NCBI RefSeq assembly: GCF_012927345.1
Contig: NZ_JABBGJ010000002.1
Coordinates: 247,205-311,204 of the forward strand
Direction of reading: 5' to 3'
DNA: 64,000 bases
Source: Paraburkholderia polaris
Lineage (GTDB): Bacteria > Pseudomonadota > Gammaproteobacteria > Burkholderiales > Burkholderiaceae
The position numbers and the translations under genes were made by a program. Positions 37,335 through 46,089 of this stretch are shown piece by piece. The notes beneath the pieces were generated by a model. It made no database searches. It saw only the letters and a program-made list of their open reading frames with translations, and had not been told where the DNA came from. Each line of letters opens with the position of its first letter. The first letter of the stretch is position 1.

Positions 37335-38306
37335 CTAATCGCTGCGCTGCCCGGCCAGGTGTCTGAATAGTTCGTTGGCGATCGCCACGTCTTCAAGTCC
37401 AAGTCCAATTGAGCGAAAAAAAGCGTGCTGTCGCCAGGAGGGTTTTCTGGCAGTGCCGGACACCAACTCAGGCAGGTCGCCGAGCACGCTCGCCGGCGAC
37501 CAGTCATGCAACTGCGCCGCCAATTTCATTTCCCCCGCGCTGGCCGGCGTGGTTTGCCGGTAGTCGCAATAAACATCCATGTTTCGAAGCCACGCGGGCG
37601 GAATTTCGTGAGCATTCGCGACGTTCGTGCTGATCGACGTAATGAGCGCCGGCTTCGTCAGCATTTCTTCCGATAGTACCGGCGTGCCTGAGGACGTGCA
37701 CAACGCCACCACATCAGCATCGCGCAAGCAGTCTTCAAGCTTGGTGCAAACCAGCACACGGTCATGAAGGGCGCTGATCGCCGCGCGCTTCGCTTCGTTC
37801 CCCGCAAGCTCGGGTGAGAACACGTTGATCGAGTCCCATGGCCGTAGCGCTGCGAGGTGGCGCAAATGGGCCTGTCCCACCGCACCCGCGCCGACGATGG
37901 CGAGCCGGCGCGCGTGGGGCACCGCAAGGTGATCCACCGCTAATGCGGTCGCACCGGCGGTGCGCTCGATGGTGAGCAGACCCGCATCGCACCACATCAA
38001 AGGCTGGCCCGTTTCCATCGACATCAGTGCGGTCCACGCCGTAACGACCGGTTTCGATTCAGTCACGATGCACGGCGACAACTTGGCTCCAAATACCTTG
38101 GCGTCCGCCATGACCCCGAGGTAGGTAATGAAATCGCCGGCCCCTTGCGGAAAGGGGGTGAAGGTCTGCGGCGGCTGCACCGCGGAGTCGTTCGCCAGCG
38201 CGAGAAACATGCGTGTCAACGCACCGCGCACATCGAGATGGGGCAGCGCTTTACGCACCGCGTCCTGCTGGACGATCAACGGGAATACTTTGTCTGTGCT
38301 GCTCAT
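37335..38306 (-). CDS. Ornithine cyclodeaminase/mu-crystallin-family reductase (DauB-like)
   Basis: A 323-residue NAD(P)-dependent protein of the ornithine cyclodeaminase/mu-crystallin family. Features: substrate segment KLSPCIVTESKPVV, nucleotide motif VGAGAVGQAHLRHLAAL, and ALCTSSGTPVLS. It differs from the true cyclodeaminase at 41.8 kb, which has the longer VGGDCPGKTEL loop. In Pseudomonas the family member DauB reduces 2-ketoarginine to L-arginine, while others reduce pyrroline-2-carboxylate. The ATG at 38306 follows GGAGAGCAGG. It lies divergently from the binding-protein gene with operator-like dyads between. Confidence 0.8.
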   Translation of the reverse strand: MSSTDKVFPLIVQQDAVRKALPHLDVRGALTRMFLALANDSAVQPPQTFTPFPQGAGDFITYLGVMADAKVFGAKLSPCIVTESKPVVTAWTALMSMETGQPLMWCDAGLLTIERTAGATALAVDHLAVPHARRLAIVGAGAVGQAHLRHLAALRPWDSINVFSPELAGNEAKRAAISALHDRVLVCTKLEDCLRDADVVALCTSSGTPVLSEEMLTKPALITSISTNVANAHEIPPAWLRNMDVYCDYRQTTPASAGEMKLAAQLHDWSPASVLGDLPELVSGTARKPSWRQHAFFRSIGLGLEDVAIANELFRHLAGQRSD

Positions 38307-38361
38307 GGGCCTGCTCTCCACATCGTTGCCGGCTTGCGGCGTCAACACAATTCTAAAGTCA

Positions 38362-38423
38362 AAAAGTCCAGTCTGGACTTTTATTGTGAAAATCGCTTGC
38401 ATTTGCGGATGTCCAGAATAGAC
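38362..38423. promoter_or_regulatory. Paired operator dyads in the divergent promoter
   Basis: A perfect 9-bp-arm dyad AAAAGTCCA-GTC-TGGACTTTT lies at 38362-38382. A degenerate second copy, GTCCAGAATAGAC, lies at 38411-38423, about 45 bp away. They sit between the reductase gene (minus) and the binding-protein gene (plus) and may be sites for the YheO/DauR-type regulator. Confidence 0.6.
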
Positions 38424-38546
38424 TGTTGTTCCAGAGCGAGTGTGAGAGGCCGTCTCCTTTGCATCTCACGCGGCTTCTCGAGGTTGCACCGTTAGCGACC
38501 GTCCGTACCCTGAATTCGCGACCCTTCAACTACACTGGGAACCACC

Positions 38547-39335
38547 ATGCCTCTGAAGCTTTCACTCACACTTTTCGTCGCTGCTGCGTTAATCGGTTCG
38601 GTCGGCACCGTCAGCGCGGAGACTCAAAGCACCTTGCGTTTCGGGATCGAGGCAGCGTATCCGCCGTTCGAGAGCAAGTCGCCGAGCGGGCAATTGCAGG
38701 GATTCGACGTCGACGTCGGCAACGCGGTCTGCGCGAAGATGGGCGTGAAGTGCGAGTGGGTGGAGAATTCGTTCGACGGCTTGATTCCCGCGTTGCAGGC
38801 GCGCAAATTCGATGTCATCAATTCCGCCATGAACATCACGGACAAGCGCAAACAGTCCATCGATTTCACGCCGCCGATCTACGTGGTGCCGATCGTGATG
38901 GTGGCAAAGCGTGGTTCCCCCTTGCTGCCGGATGTGAAGAGCCTCCAGGGCAAACGCGTCGGCGTCCTGCAGGGATCGTCGCAGGAAGATTTCCTCAAGG
39001 CCCACTGGGCGAATGCCGGCGTATCGATCGTCTCGTACCAGGACCAGGATCAGGTGTATGCCGACCTCGTTGCCGGGCGCCTGGATGCGGCTGTTCAGGA
39101 AGCACAGACGGTTGAGGATGGTTTCCTGAACAAGCCGTCGGGCCATGACTATGCGATTGTCGGCCAGCCGCTCAGCGATCCGGCAACGCTTGGCGAAGGG
39201 ACCGGCTTCGGCTTGCGCAAGGGCGACAAGGCGTTGGCCGGAAAGATCGATGCCGCGCTCGTCGCTTTGAAAAAGGACGGTACGCTCAGCATGCTTTCGC
39301 AGAAGTACTTCAAGCGCGACATCATCGCGAAGTAA
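38547..39335 (+). CDS. Cationic amino-acid ABC transporter binding protein
   Basis: A 262-residue family 3 binding protein of the HisJ/ArtJ/LAO type. Signal peptide ends VSA; mature part begins ETQSTLRFGIEAAYPPFESKSPSGQLQGFDVDV, the lysine/arginine/ornithine-binding pattern, with FDGLIPAL and DVINSAMNITDKRK. No permease or ATPase gene is adjacent, so it must use a transporter encoded elsewhere. A binding protein next to dau genes is also found in Pseudomonas aeruginosa. It is followed by a hairpin and the D-amino-acid dehydrogenase gene. Confidence 0.92.
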   Translation: MPLKLSLTLFVAAALIGSVGTVSAETQSTLRFGIEAAYPPFESKSPSGQLQGFDVDVGNAVCAKMGVKCEWVENSFDGLIPALQARKFDVINSAMNITDKRKQSIDFTPPIYVVPIVMVAKRGSPLLPDVKSLQGKRVGVLQGSSQEDFLKAHWANAGVSIVSYQDQDQVYADLVAGRLDAAVQEAQTVEDGFLNKPSGHDYAIVGQPLSDPATLGEGTGFGLRKGDKALAGKIDAALVALKKDGTLSMLSQKYFKRDIIAK

Positions 39336-39345
39336 TGCGTTCATG

Positions 39346-39373
39346 GCCCGGTGCGAGACGAATCGCACCGGGC
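39346..39373. terminator. Hairpin after binding-protein gene
   Basis: Perfect 11-bp arms GCCCGGTGCGA / TCGCACCGGGC with a GACGAA loop, 10 bp after the stop. Only a weak T-rich tail follows. It may lower expression of the downstream dehydrogenase relative to the abundant binding protein. Confidence 0.65.
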
Positions 39374-39461
39374 GTTCAGACCTTGTAGTGAGTTTTCCGG
39401 ACTCGGGCGCGCGTTATCAAATGCAGGCTCGTGAGTCCGATACGCAGATTCGAGCGAGCTT

Positions 39462-40703
39462 ATGGATTTCGATGTGATCGTGCTGGGCGCTGGGATCGTC
39501 GGCGTGTCGTCGGCGCTGCATCTGCAGGATGGCGGGCGCCGTGTGGCCCTCGTCGATCGGCGTGGCCCAGGAGAAGAGACGAGTTTCGGCAATGCAGGTC
39601 TGATCGAGCGCTCGTCGGTGGTCCCATACGCCTTTCCACGCGATCTCGGTACGCTGCTGCGCTACATGCGTAATCGATCTACCGACCTTTACTGGGACTA
39701 CAAGGCCTTGCCGTCTTTCGCCACGTGGCTCGCGCGATTCTGGTGGGCGTCGTCCCCGGAGCGGCTCGAGGCGGCCGCGCGCGACATGCTGCCGTTGATC
39801 CGCGAGAGCGTCGCCGAGCACAACGTGCTGATCGGGCGTGCTGGCCTCGAAAGGCTCGCACATGACGGCGGCTGGCTGGAGGCATTCCGCACGCGAACGG
39901 AATTTGAACGGCAGGCGGCAGCCGCCGAAGTAACGGCGCGTCAATATGGGTTGCGGGCGGCGTCGCTCGATGCCGCGCGACTTCTGGCGCGCGAACCTGG
40001 CTTAGGAGAGGGTTTTTGTGGCGCTTTGCATTGGCAGGACCCGAAGAGTATTTCCAATCCGGGGGCGTTGACGAAGGGATATGCGCGACTATTCCAAGAC
40101 GGCGGCGGCACGTTTCTGACCGGAGAGGCGACCACGGTACGTCTGGAAACCGACGCATGGACCGTGCAGACGTCGCAAGGCAGGATCAGTGCCAAAGAGG
40201 TGGTCGTGGCACTCGGCCCGTGGTCCGACAAGGTTTTTGCGCCGCTCGGATACCGCATACCGCTGCGCGCGAAACGCGGCTATCACATGCACTACGCGGC
40301 TACGAAGGCGATGCTCTCGGTACCGTTTGTCGACACGGAGAGAGGGTACGTCGTGGCGCCGATGGAAGGCCGTTTGCGCTTGACGACAGGCGTCGAAATC
40401 GCCCGGCGCGATGCCCCGCCGACGGGCATTCAACTCGCGCGTGCGGAAAGCATCGCCCGGCCGGTGTTCGGTCTGGGCCGCCGGTTGGACGACGCGCCAT
40501 GGCTTGGGTTGCGTCCCTGTACGCCCGACATGCGGCCCGTCATTGGGCGAGCGCATCGCCATCGAGGACTCTGGTTCGCGTTTGGCCACAACCATCACGG
40601 ATTGACGCTTGGTCCCGTGACGGGCCGGTTGCTCGCGGAAATGATGACGGGCGCCGCGCCTTTCACCGATCCCTATCCGTTTCGTCCTGAGCGCTTCCGC
40701 TAA
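39462..40703 (+). CDS. FAD-dependent D-amino-acid dehydrogenase (DadA-like)
   Basis: A 413-residue flavoenzyme. The FAD motif is VIVLGAGIVGVSSALHL at the N-terminus, and the C-terminus has LGLRPCTPDMRPVIGRAHRHRGLWFAFGHNHHGLTLGPVTG, typical of DadA. Such enzymes deaminate D-amino acids to 2-oxo acids at the membrane, passing electrons to quinone. It is longer than and distinct from Pseudomonas DauA, so it would be an analogue. With the cationic binding protein, DauR-like regulator and reductase it suggests use of a basic D-amino acid such as D-arginine or D-ornithine; the substrate is inferred. Confidence 0.9.
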   Translation: MDFDVIVLGAGIVGVSSALHLQDGGRRVALVDRRGPGEETSFGNAGLIERSSVVPYAFPRDLGTLLRYMRNRSTDLYWDYKALPSFATWLARFWWASSPERLEAAARDMLPLIRESVAEHNVLIGRAGLERLAHDGGWLEAFRTRTEFERQAAAAEVTARQYGLRAASLDAARLLAREPGLGEGFCGALHWQDPKSISNPGALTKGYARLFQDGGGTFLTGEATTVRLETDAWTVQTSQGRISAKEVVVALGPWSDKVFAPLGYRIPLRAKRGYHMHYAATKAMLSVPFVDTERGYVVAPMEGRLRLTTGVEIARRDAPPTGIQLARAESIARPVFGLGRRLDDAPWLGLRPCTPDMRPVIGRAHRHRGLWFAFGHNHHGLTLGPVTGRLLAEMMTGAAPFTDPYPFRPERFR

Positions 40704-40761
40704 GTGACCGTACAGCCGCTGAGTTGGCCGGGGCGAAACGCAGTCGACGGCAACGATAGCC

Positions 40762-41700
40762 TTAACGTCGTGCCAGATGGATCCCGGCGAGCATGCAGCG
40801 CACCGATCCGCCGGCCAACTCGATAGTCGGCACGCGCAACGGCAGCAATTGCGCGGAACGCTCGATGAGCGCTTTCTGTTGCGCCGTCAGGCACGACATC
40901 GCCCGTTCTGACAACGCCAGAACGCGGCCATCCTTCCCGGACAATTCCAGTGCATTCCCGGCAAAATTGCCGACCTGCGCATGCGTGAGGGCGATAACAG
41001 TCCGGCCGCTCTCCAGCAGGCGCGTGTGTACTTCCTCGCGGCGCTTGTCGTCACGAATGAGGTCTAGCCCGATCAGCGCGAATTCGGTCGCTACGCTCAT
41101 CATGACGTTGGTGTGGTAGACGGCACGGCCCTCCGCGTCGGCGGTATCGAAGCACATCGGCTCGAAGTTGAAATGCGTACAGAAGCGTTCGAGCGCTACT
41201 GGGTCGGCGCGATGCGAGCGCGCCGTATACGCAACGCGTGCGACGTGGTCGAGCACCATTGCGCCGGTGCCTTCCAGGAAGACATCGTCGCGTTCCAGTC
41301 CGGAGTAGTCGATCACGTCCTGCACGCGATATTCGGTCTTGAGCATTTCGATCACGTCGTTCCTGCGCTCGCGCCGGCGGTTGACCGAGTGCATTGGAAA
41401 GAGCGCTACATGACCGCCTGCGTGTGTCGAGAACCAGTTGTTCGGAAAGACCGAATCGGGTGTCTCGTTCTTCCCGCAATCGTCGAACACATGAACGCGT
41501 ACGCCTGCGGCTTCCAGGCTTGCCACCGCAGCGCTGACTTCGTCACGTGCCGCCGCGGCGAGCGCTGTCGTTTCCGTGAAGTCACGTGCGTGGCTGGCAC
41601 GCTGGAATGCGTTGTCGGCCGCCGTCTCCGGATTCGGATGAAAGCGGTGAGGGCGAATCATGACAACGGCGGCGGGCGCCTGCATCGACAGAAGATTCAT
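40762..41700 (-). CDS. ctlX: CtlX-like amidinotransferase-fold hydrolase
   Basis: A 312-residue guanidino-modifying enzyme fold protein. Motifs: PDSVFPNNWFSTHAGG near the N-terminus, VFLEGTGAMVLD, the central YHTNVMMSV histidine, and a C-terminal AGGSVRCMLAGIHL with the nucleophilic Cys. This set matches CtlX, first described as a citrulline ureidase (citrulline to ornithine, ammonia and CO2); arginine-deiminase-type activity cannot be excluded. It follows the ornithine cyclodeaminase gene by 60 bp on the same strand, so citrulline or arginine would be turned into ornithine and then proline. Confidence 0.87.
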   Translation of the reverse strand: MNLLSMQAPAAVVMIRPHRFHPNPETAADNAFQRASHARDFTETTALAAAARDEVSAAVASLEAAGVRVHVFDDCGKNETPDSVFPNNWFSTHAGGHVALFPMHSVNRRRERRNDVIEMLKTEYRVQDVIDYSGLERDDVFLEGTGAMVLDHVARVAYTARSHRADPVALERFCTHFNFEPMCFDTADAEGRAVYHTNVMMSVATEFALIGLDLIRDDKRREEVHTRLLESGRTVIALTHAQVGNFAGNALELSGKDGRVLALSERAMSCLTAQQKALIERSAQLLPLRVPTIELAGGSVRCMLAGIHLARR

Positions 41701-41760
41701 GGGGTTCGTGGGAAACGGGTTGCGGGAATATGAGGCGAAACGGCCGAATCGCAGACTCGA

Positions 41761-42837
41761 TCAGCGCGCGAATGCCAATGCGTCGGCAAATGCAGGGGTG
41801 AAGTCGGCCGCTGTGTCCGGCGTCTGCATCAACCCGCCGAACAGGTCTTTGGGATCGCTGACTGTCGGGATCAACGCGACATCGATGCCCACGTTGCGGC
41901 GCTGTGCAAGTGCGTGGAGATAGCGGAGTGCCGAGTAGTCTTCGAGTGCGAAGCCGACGGAATCGAACACGGTGACCTGATCCGCGTTTTCCCGGCCCAC
42001 CACTTCTCCGGCAAGCACTCTCCACAGTTCGATGACGGGCGAATCGGCAGGGAGTTGCTGGATGTCACCTTCAATACGCGTCTGCGGCTCATATTCGACG
42101 ATCACGCGGCTCATCCGCAGCACGTCCGCATGCAACTCGGTCTTGCCGGGGCAGTCACCTCCGACTGCGTTCAGGTGCATGCCAGGCTCGATCATGTCCG
42201 GCGTGACGATCGTCGCATAGGCCTTGTCGGCGGTGACGGTCGTGACGATATCGGCGCCGCGCACCGCGTCGGCGGCCGATGTCGCGCGCACGATACGCAG
42301 GGCCGGCCATGCGGCAAGATTGCGCGCCAGCTTATCGGTTGCGCGCGCATCGACATCGAACACGCGAATCTCATTGATGCCGAGCAGTGTGTGAAACGCG
42401 ATCGCCTGAAATTCGCTTTGCGCGCCGTTGCCGATCAAGGCCATGCTTCGCGAGTCCGGGCGGGCGAGGCTTCTTGCGACGAGCGCGGAAGTTGCCGCGG
42501 TGCGCAGCGCAGTGGTCAGTGTGAGTTCGGAGAGGAACAGTGGATAGCCCGTATCGACGGATGCGAGCGCGCCGAATGCCATCACGGTGTGAATGCCGCG
42601 CTCGGCGTTGATCGGATGGCCGTTCACATATTTGAAGGCGAACAGGTTCGCATCGGCGACCGGCATCAATTCGATGACGCCTACCTTGGAGTGACATGCA
42701 ATGCGCGGCGACTTATCGAATTCGCGCCATCGAAGATAGTCGGCGCGGATGGTGTCGGCGAGTTCGCTCAGGAATCGCGGCACGCCGATATCGGCGACGA
42801 GTCGGTACGCGGCGGGTACGTCGAGAAAGCGGGTCAT
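41761..42837 (-). CDS. ocd: Ornithine cyclodeaminase
   Basis: A 358-residue NAD-dependent enzyme converting L-ornithine to L-proline and ammonia. Recognisable segments: ARIACHSKVGVIELMP substrate region, FKYVNGHP, nucleotide motif ALIGNGAQSEFQAIAF, the loop LNAVGGDCPGKTEL with the catalytic Asp, and VFDSVGFALEDYSALRYLH. The ATG at 42837 is chosen because GGAG lies eight bases before it; ATG 42843 is too close. It is the first gene of an operon with ctlX and is divergent from an Lrp/AsnC regulator. Confidence 0.93.
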   Translation of the reverse strand: MTRFLDVPAAYRLVADIGVPRFLSELADTIRADYLRWREFDKSPRIACHSKVGVIELMPVADANLFAFKYVNGHPINAERGIHTVMAFGALASVDTGYPLFLSELTLTTALRTAATSALVARSLARPDSRSMALIGNGAQSEFQAIAFHTLLGINEIRVFDVDARATDKLARNLAAWPALRIVRATSAADAVRGADIVTTVTADKAYATIVTPDMIEPGMHLNAVGGDCPGKTELHADVLRMSRVIVEYEPQTRIEGDIQQLPADSPVIELWRVLAGEVVGRENADQVTVFDSVGFALEDYSALRYLHALAQRRNVGIDVALIPTVSDPKDLFGGLMQTPDTAADFTPAFADALAFAR

Positions 42838-43055
42838 GGTCATGTCTCCGTTATTGATGCGAGCTCCGGTGCGGGAGCGACAACGGAATTATTCCTTCAG
42901 CCCTCGCCAACAAAAAGACAGCAAACCTCGCAAATTTCACCGCTAAGGTGTCAAAATGCTCAGCTTGAATGGCGTTTTGTACATTTGCGTATGACGGCTT
43001 CGCCAGACGACGCGCGGACGCCGGAACGCCGCCGCCGGCCACATAGGTAACCACC

Positions 43056-43487
43056 ATGATCAATCTCGATGACATCGACAGGCAGCTCATTGCGCTGTTG
43101 CGTGACAACGCACGCATGTCGGTGGTGACTCTGGCGAAGCAACTGCGCGTGGCGCGCGCGACGGTGCAGAACCGGCTCACGCGTCTTGAGGAAAGTGGCG
43201 TGATCGTGGGTTATACGGTGCGGCTGAAACCGGCTGCCGAGGCGCACCGGATTCGCGCGCTGATGTCGATTGCCGTTGAAGGCAACCGCGCGGCTGACGT
43301 GTTGAAGGTGCTACGGGGCCATCCCAATGTCGCAACCATTCACAGCACCAATGGGCGGTGGGACCTCATCGCGGAGTTGCGGGCGGACTCGCTGGAGAAC
43401 TTCGATCGGGTGCTCGGCGCGATCCGCCTGATTGACGGAATTGCGAGCACTGAAACCAGTATCTTTCTATCGACGCACAAGATGTGA
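43056..43487 (+). CDS. Lrp/AsnC-family regulator
   Basis: A 143-residue regulator with N-terminal helix-turn-helix (LDDIDRQLIALLRDNARMSVVTL, then VARATVQNRLTRLEESG) and a C-terminal RAM effector domain (RIRALMSIAVEG, VATIHSTNGRWDLIAEL). Divergent from ocd-ctlX with a 218-bp promoter region, it probably responds to ornithine, arginine or a related amino acid and controls that operon. Confidence 0.92.
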   Translation: MINLDDIDRQLIALLRDNARMSVVTLAKQLRVARATVQNRLTRLEESGVIVGYTVRLKPAAEAHRIRALMSIAVEGNRAADVLKVLRGHPNVATIHSTNGRWDLIAELRADSLENFDRVLGAIRLIDGIASTETSIFLSTHKM

Positions 43488-43821
43488 GCTGCGGCGAACG
43501 TTCGACGCTTTGTCGATTTCATGCGTGAGTTTCAGACGCGTATCGCGTAAGCGTTTTGATGATTGCTGCGCCTGGTTTGAAAGGTCCAAGCGACAACGTT
43601 TCAAGGAATTGTGGCGAGATAATCTCGCCAGCTTCGCGACCGCCCTGGATTCCGATGTCTCGGACTGCCGGTCCTGATAACGACTGCCATCTAGCCTATG
43701 TAAAGGTGCTCGTCAAAAAGGTAATTTAATCTCGCAAAGGTTTTTGGGGGATTAAATTTTTCTGTTGAATTAATGTATTCGAAAATCAATCGGATTAAAG
43801 ATTTTTCTGAATGGAATTGAC

Positions 43822-43848
43822 AAAAAAAAGCCGACACATTGTGTCGGC
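43822..43848 (-). terminator. Intrinsic terminator, minus strand
   Basis: Stem GCCGACAC-(3-base loop)-GTGTCGGC, and on the minus strand it is followed by eight T residues (A-tract 43822-43829 on plus). This is a textbook intrinsic terminator for leftward transcription, yet no leftward gene lies within 1.3 kb upstream of it. Confidence 0.8.
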
Positions 43849-43960
43849 CGGAAAGACTCTGGCGTCCGAGGACTGCATGCCAGAACCTGAGAGACGTTAA
43901 TCAGTCAATTTTACAGATTCGATGCGAGGGGCGGGCATTTTTGCCGCGTACAAAAATTTA
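43822..43960 (-). ncRNA. Candidate small RNA ending at intrinsic terminator
   Basis: On the minus strand a stem TCTGGC/GCCAGA with inner GTC-CTCG-GAC precedes the terminator by about ten bases, the two-hairpin shape of many trans-acting small RNAs. No protein gene explains the terminator. The 5' end is not determined; no clear promoter was found. It could instead be the far 3' end of a longer antisense transcript. Confidence 0.3.
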
Positions 43961-44321
43961 ACCATGTTGCGACGTGGTTTCGCAGAACAGGGTTATCTTT
44001 TAGTAACCGACTTCGCTGGGGAGAGATCATAAACGAAAAGCTTCGGCCACGCATAAAGACGCCAAAAAATTTGTCGGTCGGACATCACCAAATTCATATG
44101 CAAGGGACCCCGATATCTGTTTAGGGATTTCCTTAATTGAATTTATTCGGTATTAATGTGATGTCTGATCGCATAGCGAATCAATTCCGAATTATTACAG
44201 AGCCCCCGGTTTTTCCATGAGGCGCATTTAACGTCGACCGGTCCGCAGCAAACCTTGAGCTCAGCAGAGCCTGCCGCACTGGCGCTATGCTAGCGGCTTC
44301 GCCTACCTCGAGGAGCAACTG

Positions 44322-45029
44322 ATGAAACGGACTACAGGATCGATGATCACGTTTAGCCGCCCTGACGGCAAGGATGTCCAGGGTTATCTGGCCAGCCCGC
44401 ATAAGGCAGAGGGCGCGCCTGCCATCGTCGTGATTCAGGAGTGGTGGGGTTTGAACGACCAGATTCGCGGCGTGGCGGACCGGCTCGCGCAAGCCGGCTA
44501 TCTGGCGCTGGTGCCCGATCTCTACCGTGGCAAATCGACGGTGGAAGAAGAAGAGGCACACCATCTGATGAGCGGGCTCGACTTCGGCGACGCCGCCACT
44601 CAGGATGTGCGCGGCGCCGTTCAGTATCTGAAGCAGCATACGGCGAACGTCGGCGTGACTGGCTATTGCATGGGTGGCGCGCTCACCTTGCTCGCGCTAT
44701 GCAACATCCCTGAAGTGTCGGCCGGCGTGGTGTGGTACGGCTTCCCTCCGCTCGAGTACATTGACGCATCGAAGATCAAGGTTCCGGTTCTCGGTCACTG
44801 GGCGGCGCAAGACGAATTCTTCCCAGCAGAGACGGTCGATGCATTGGAAGCGAAGCTCACCGCGGCCAATGTCGACGTCGAGTTTCATCGCTATCTTGCG
44901 TACCATGCGTTCGCGAACGAAACGGCAGTCGGGCCGGGCCGTATCGCAAGGACCCAGTTCGATCCGGTCTGGTCGCAGCAGGCCTGGGACCGCACATTGA
45001 CGTTCTTCGGCCGCACGCTCTGGAAGTAA
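44322..45029 (+). CDS. Dienelactone hydrolase-family protein
   Basis: A 235-residue alpha/beta hydrolase. The nucleophile Cys is in VTGYCMGGA, the acid is in AAQDEFFP, and the base His is in YLAYHAFANE. It also has the characteristic VIQEWWGLNDQIR near the N-terminus. Classic members open dienelactone in chlorocatechol degradation, but many relatives have other roles, and no catechol genes are nearby. GAGGAGCAACTG precedes the ATG. Confidence 0.92.
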   Translation: MKRTTGSMITFSRPDGKDVQGYLASPHKAEGAPAIVVIQEWWGLNDQIRGVADRLAQAGYLALVPDLYRGKSTVEEEEAHHLMSGLDFGDAATQDVRGAVQYLKQHTANVGVTGYCMGGALTLLALCNIPEVSAGVVWYGFPPLEYIDASKIKVPVLGHWAAQDEFFPAETVDALEAKLTAANVDVEFHRYLAYHAFANETAVGPGRIARTQFDPVWSQQAWDRTLTFFGRTLWK

Positions 45030-45152
45030 CAGGCAGGCGCGGGCCCACGCTGCCAGGTGGACGCTAGCGGCGGCGGCCCAATACGCCGGCCGACCCTGCA
45101 TCGCTGGGCTGCATGGCGCCGGCGCCTCCGGTGTGAACGGATATCGTCGAGA

Positions 45153-45899
45153 TCAGAGCTTTGAGCCGCCGTCGACATGCAGCGTTTCGCCGGTAATCCA
45201 GCGGGCCGCGTCCGAAGCAAGAAATGCGATCGCACCGCCGATATCGTCGGGTTGCGCAACGCGCTTGAGCGCCTGCATGCTGAGCGTGACCTCGCGTCCC
45301 GCGTCGGTCTTGGTGAAGTTCGACATGTCGGTTTCGACGACACCCGGCGCGACCGCATTCACGCGAATCCCACGTTCACCGAGTGCGGACGCGAAATGCT
45401 TCACGAGCGTATCGACCGCGCCTTTGGTAGCGGCATAAGCCGTCAGCGTACCGACTGCGGCACGCGCCGCAAGCGACGAGAGCAGCACCACGCTGCTGCC
45501 CTTGCACATCGCCGGCAGCAATTGCTGCACGAGGAAGTAGGGCGCACGCACGTTCACGGCGAACAGGTTGTCGAAATCTTCGACGGTGGTGTCCTCGATG
45601 CTTGCCGCCTTCGAAATGCCGGCGTTCGCGACGAGGATGTCGAGACGATGACCGACTACGGCGCGCACCTGTTTGGCCAGCGCATGCGGGCCATCCGCGT
45701 CGCGCAGATTCGCGGCGACTTTCTGGGCGTTGCCGCCAGCCGCACGAATTTCAGCGACGACGGCATCCGCCTCCTTTTCTCCGCTGCTGTAGTGAACGAG
45801 CACCTGTGCACCCGCTTTTGCGAGCGCGAGGGCGCTGGCGCGGCCGATGCCGCGTGAGGCGCCCGTCACGAGCGCGGTCTTTCCGGTCAGGTTGGTCAT
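45153..45899 (-). CDS. SDR-family oxidoreductase
   Basis: A 248-residue classical short-chain dehydrogenase/reductase. Cofactor motif TGASRGIGRAS, NAG motif (VANAGIS), catalytic Ser in LLSSLAARA, and YAATKGA with Tyr and Lys; the C-terminus has ITGETLHVDGG. It is close to FabG-like 3-oxoacyl reductases of unknown substrate. Divergent from a LysR gene that probably regulates it. Confidence 0.93.
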   Translation of the reverse strand: MTNLTGKTALVTGASRGIGRASALALAKAGAQVLVHYSSGEKEADAVVAEIRAAGGNAQKVAANLRDADGPHALAKQVRAVVGHRLDILVANAGISKAASIEDTTVEDFDNLFAVNVRAPYFLVQQLLPAMCKGSSVVLLSSLAARAAVGTLTAYAATKGAVDTLVKHFASALGERGIRVNAVAPGVVETDMSNFTKTDAGREVTLSMQALKRVAQPDDIGGAIAFLASDAARWITGETLHVDGGSKL

Positions 45900-46054
45900 G
45901 ATGAGACTCCGTTCCTCTGCGATATAGATAAAAGGTATGGATTGAGGGTCAGTGGCGTCGCGTCCCGATGCTTGTTTGGTCGTCCGCGTCGCTGTCTGAT
46001 GGGTAATGTAGTGGGAGCTTGCGCAAAGAAAAAAGACTTTGTAGGCTGGTGGCT

Positions 46055-46069
46055 ATGCCTATGAGGCAT
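46055..46069. promoter_or_regulatory. LysR-type site ATGCCT-ATG-AGGCAT
   Basis: Perfect 6-bp arms with a T-N11-A core, 20 bp before the LysR start and in the divergent promoter with the SDR gene. Likely binding site of that LysR protein. Confidence 0.55.
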
Positions 46070-46089
46070 GGGCGGCCAAAAGAGGGTTT

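Larger units (their letters stand above)
43488..44321. other. 830-bp AT-rich intergenic region
   Basis: No protein gene is supported. AT-rich stretches occur at 43725-43830 and 44040-44200. It contains a strong minus-strand intrinsic terminator with no gene upstream of it, plus short hairpins (TCTGGC/GCCAGA at 43858-43884 and GGTTA/TAACC at 43991-44008), suggesting a small RNA. Confidence 0.55.

Noticed and set aside
43850..43900. Possible glycine riboswitch because of CTCTGG and CTGAGAG segments
   Set aside because: The conserved aptamer core is missing and no glycine-related gene follows in the right orientation.
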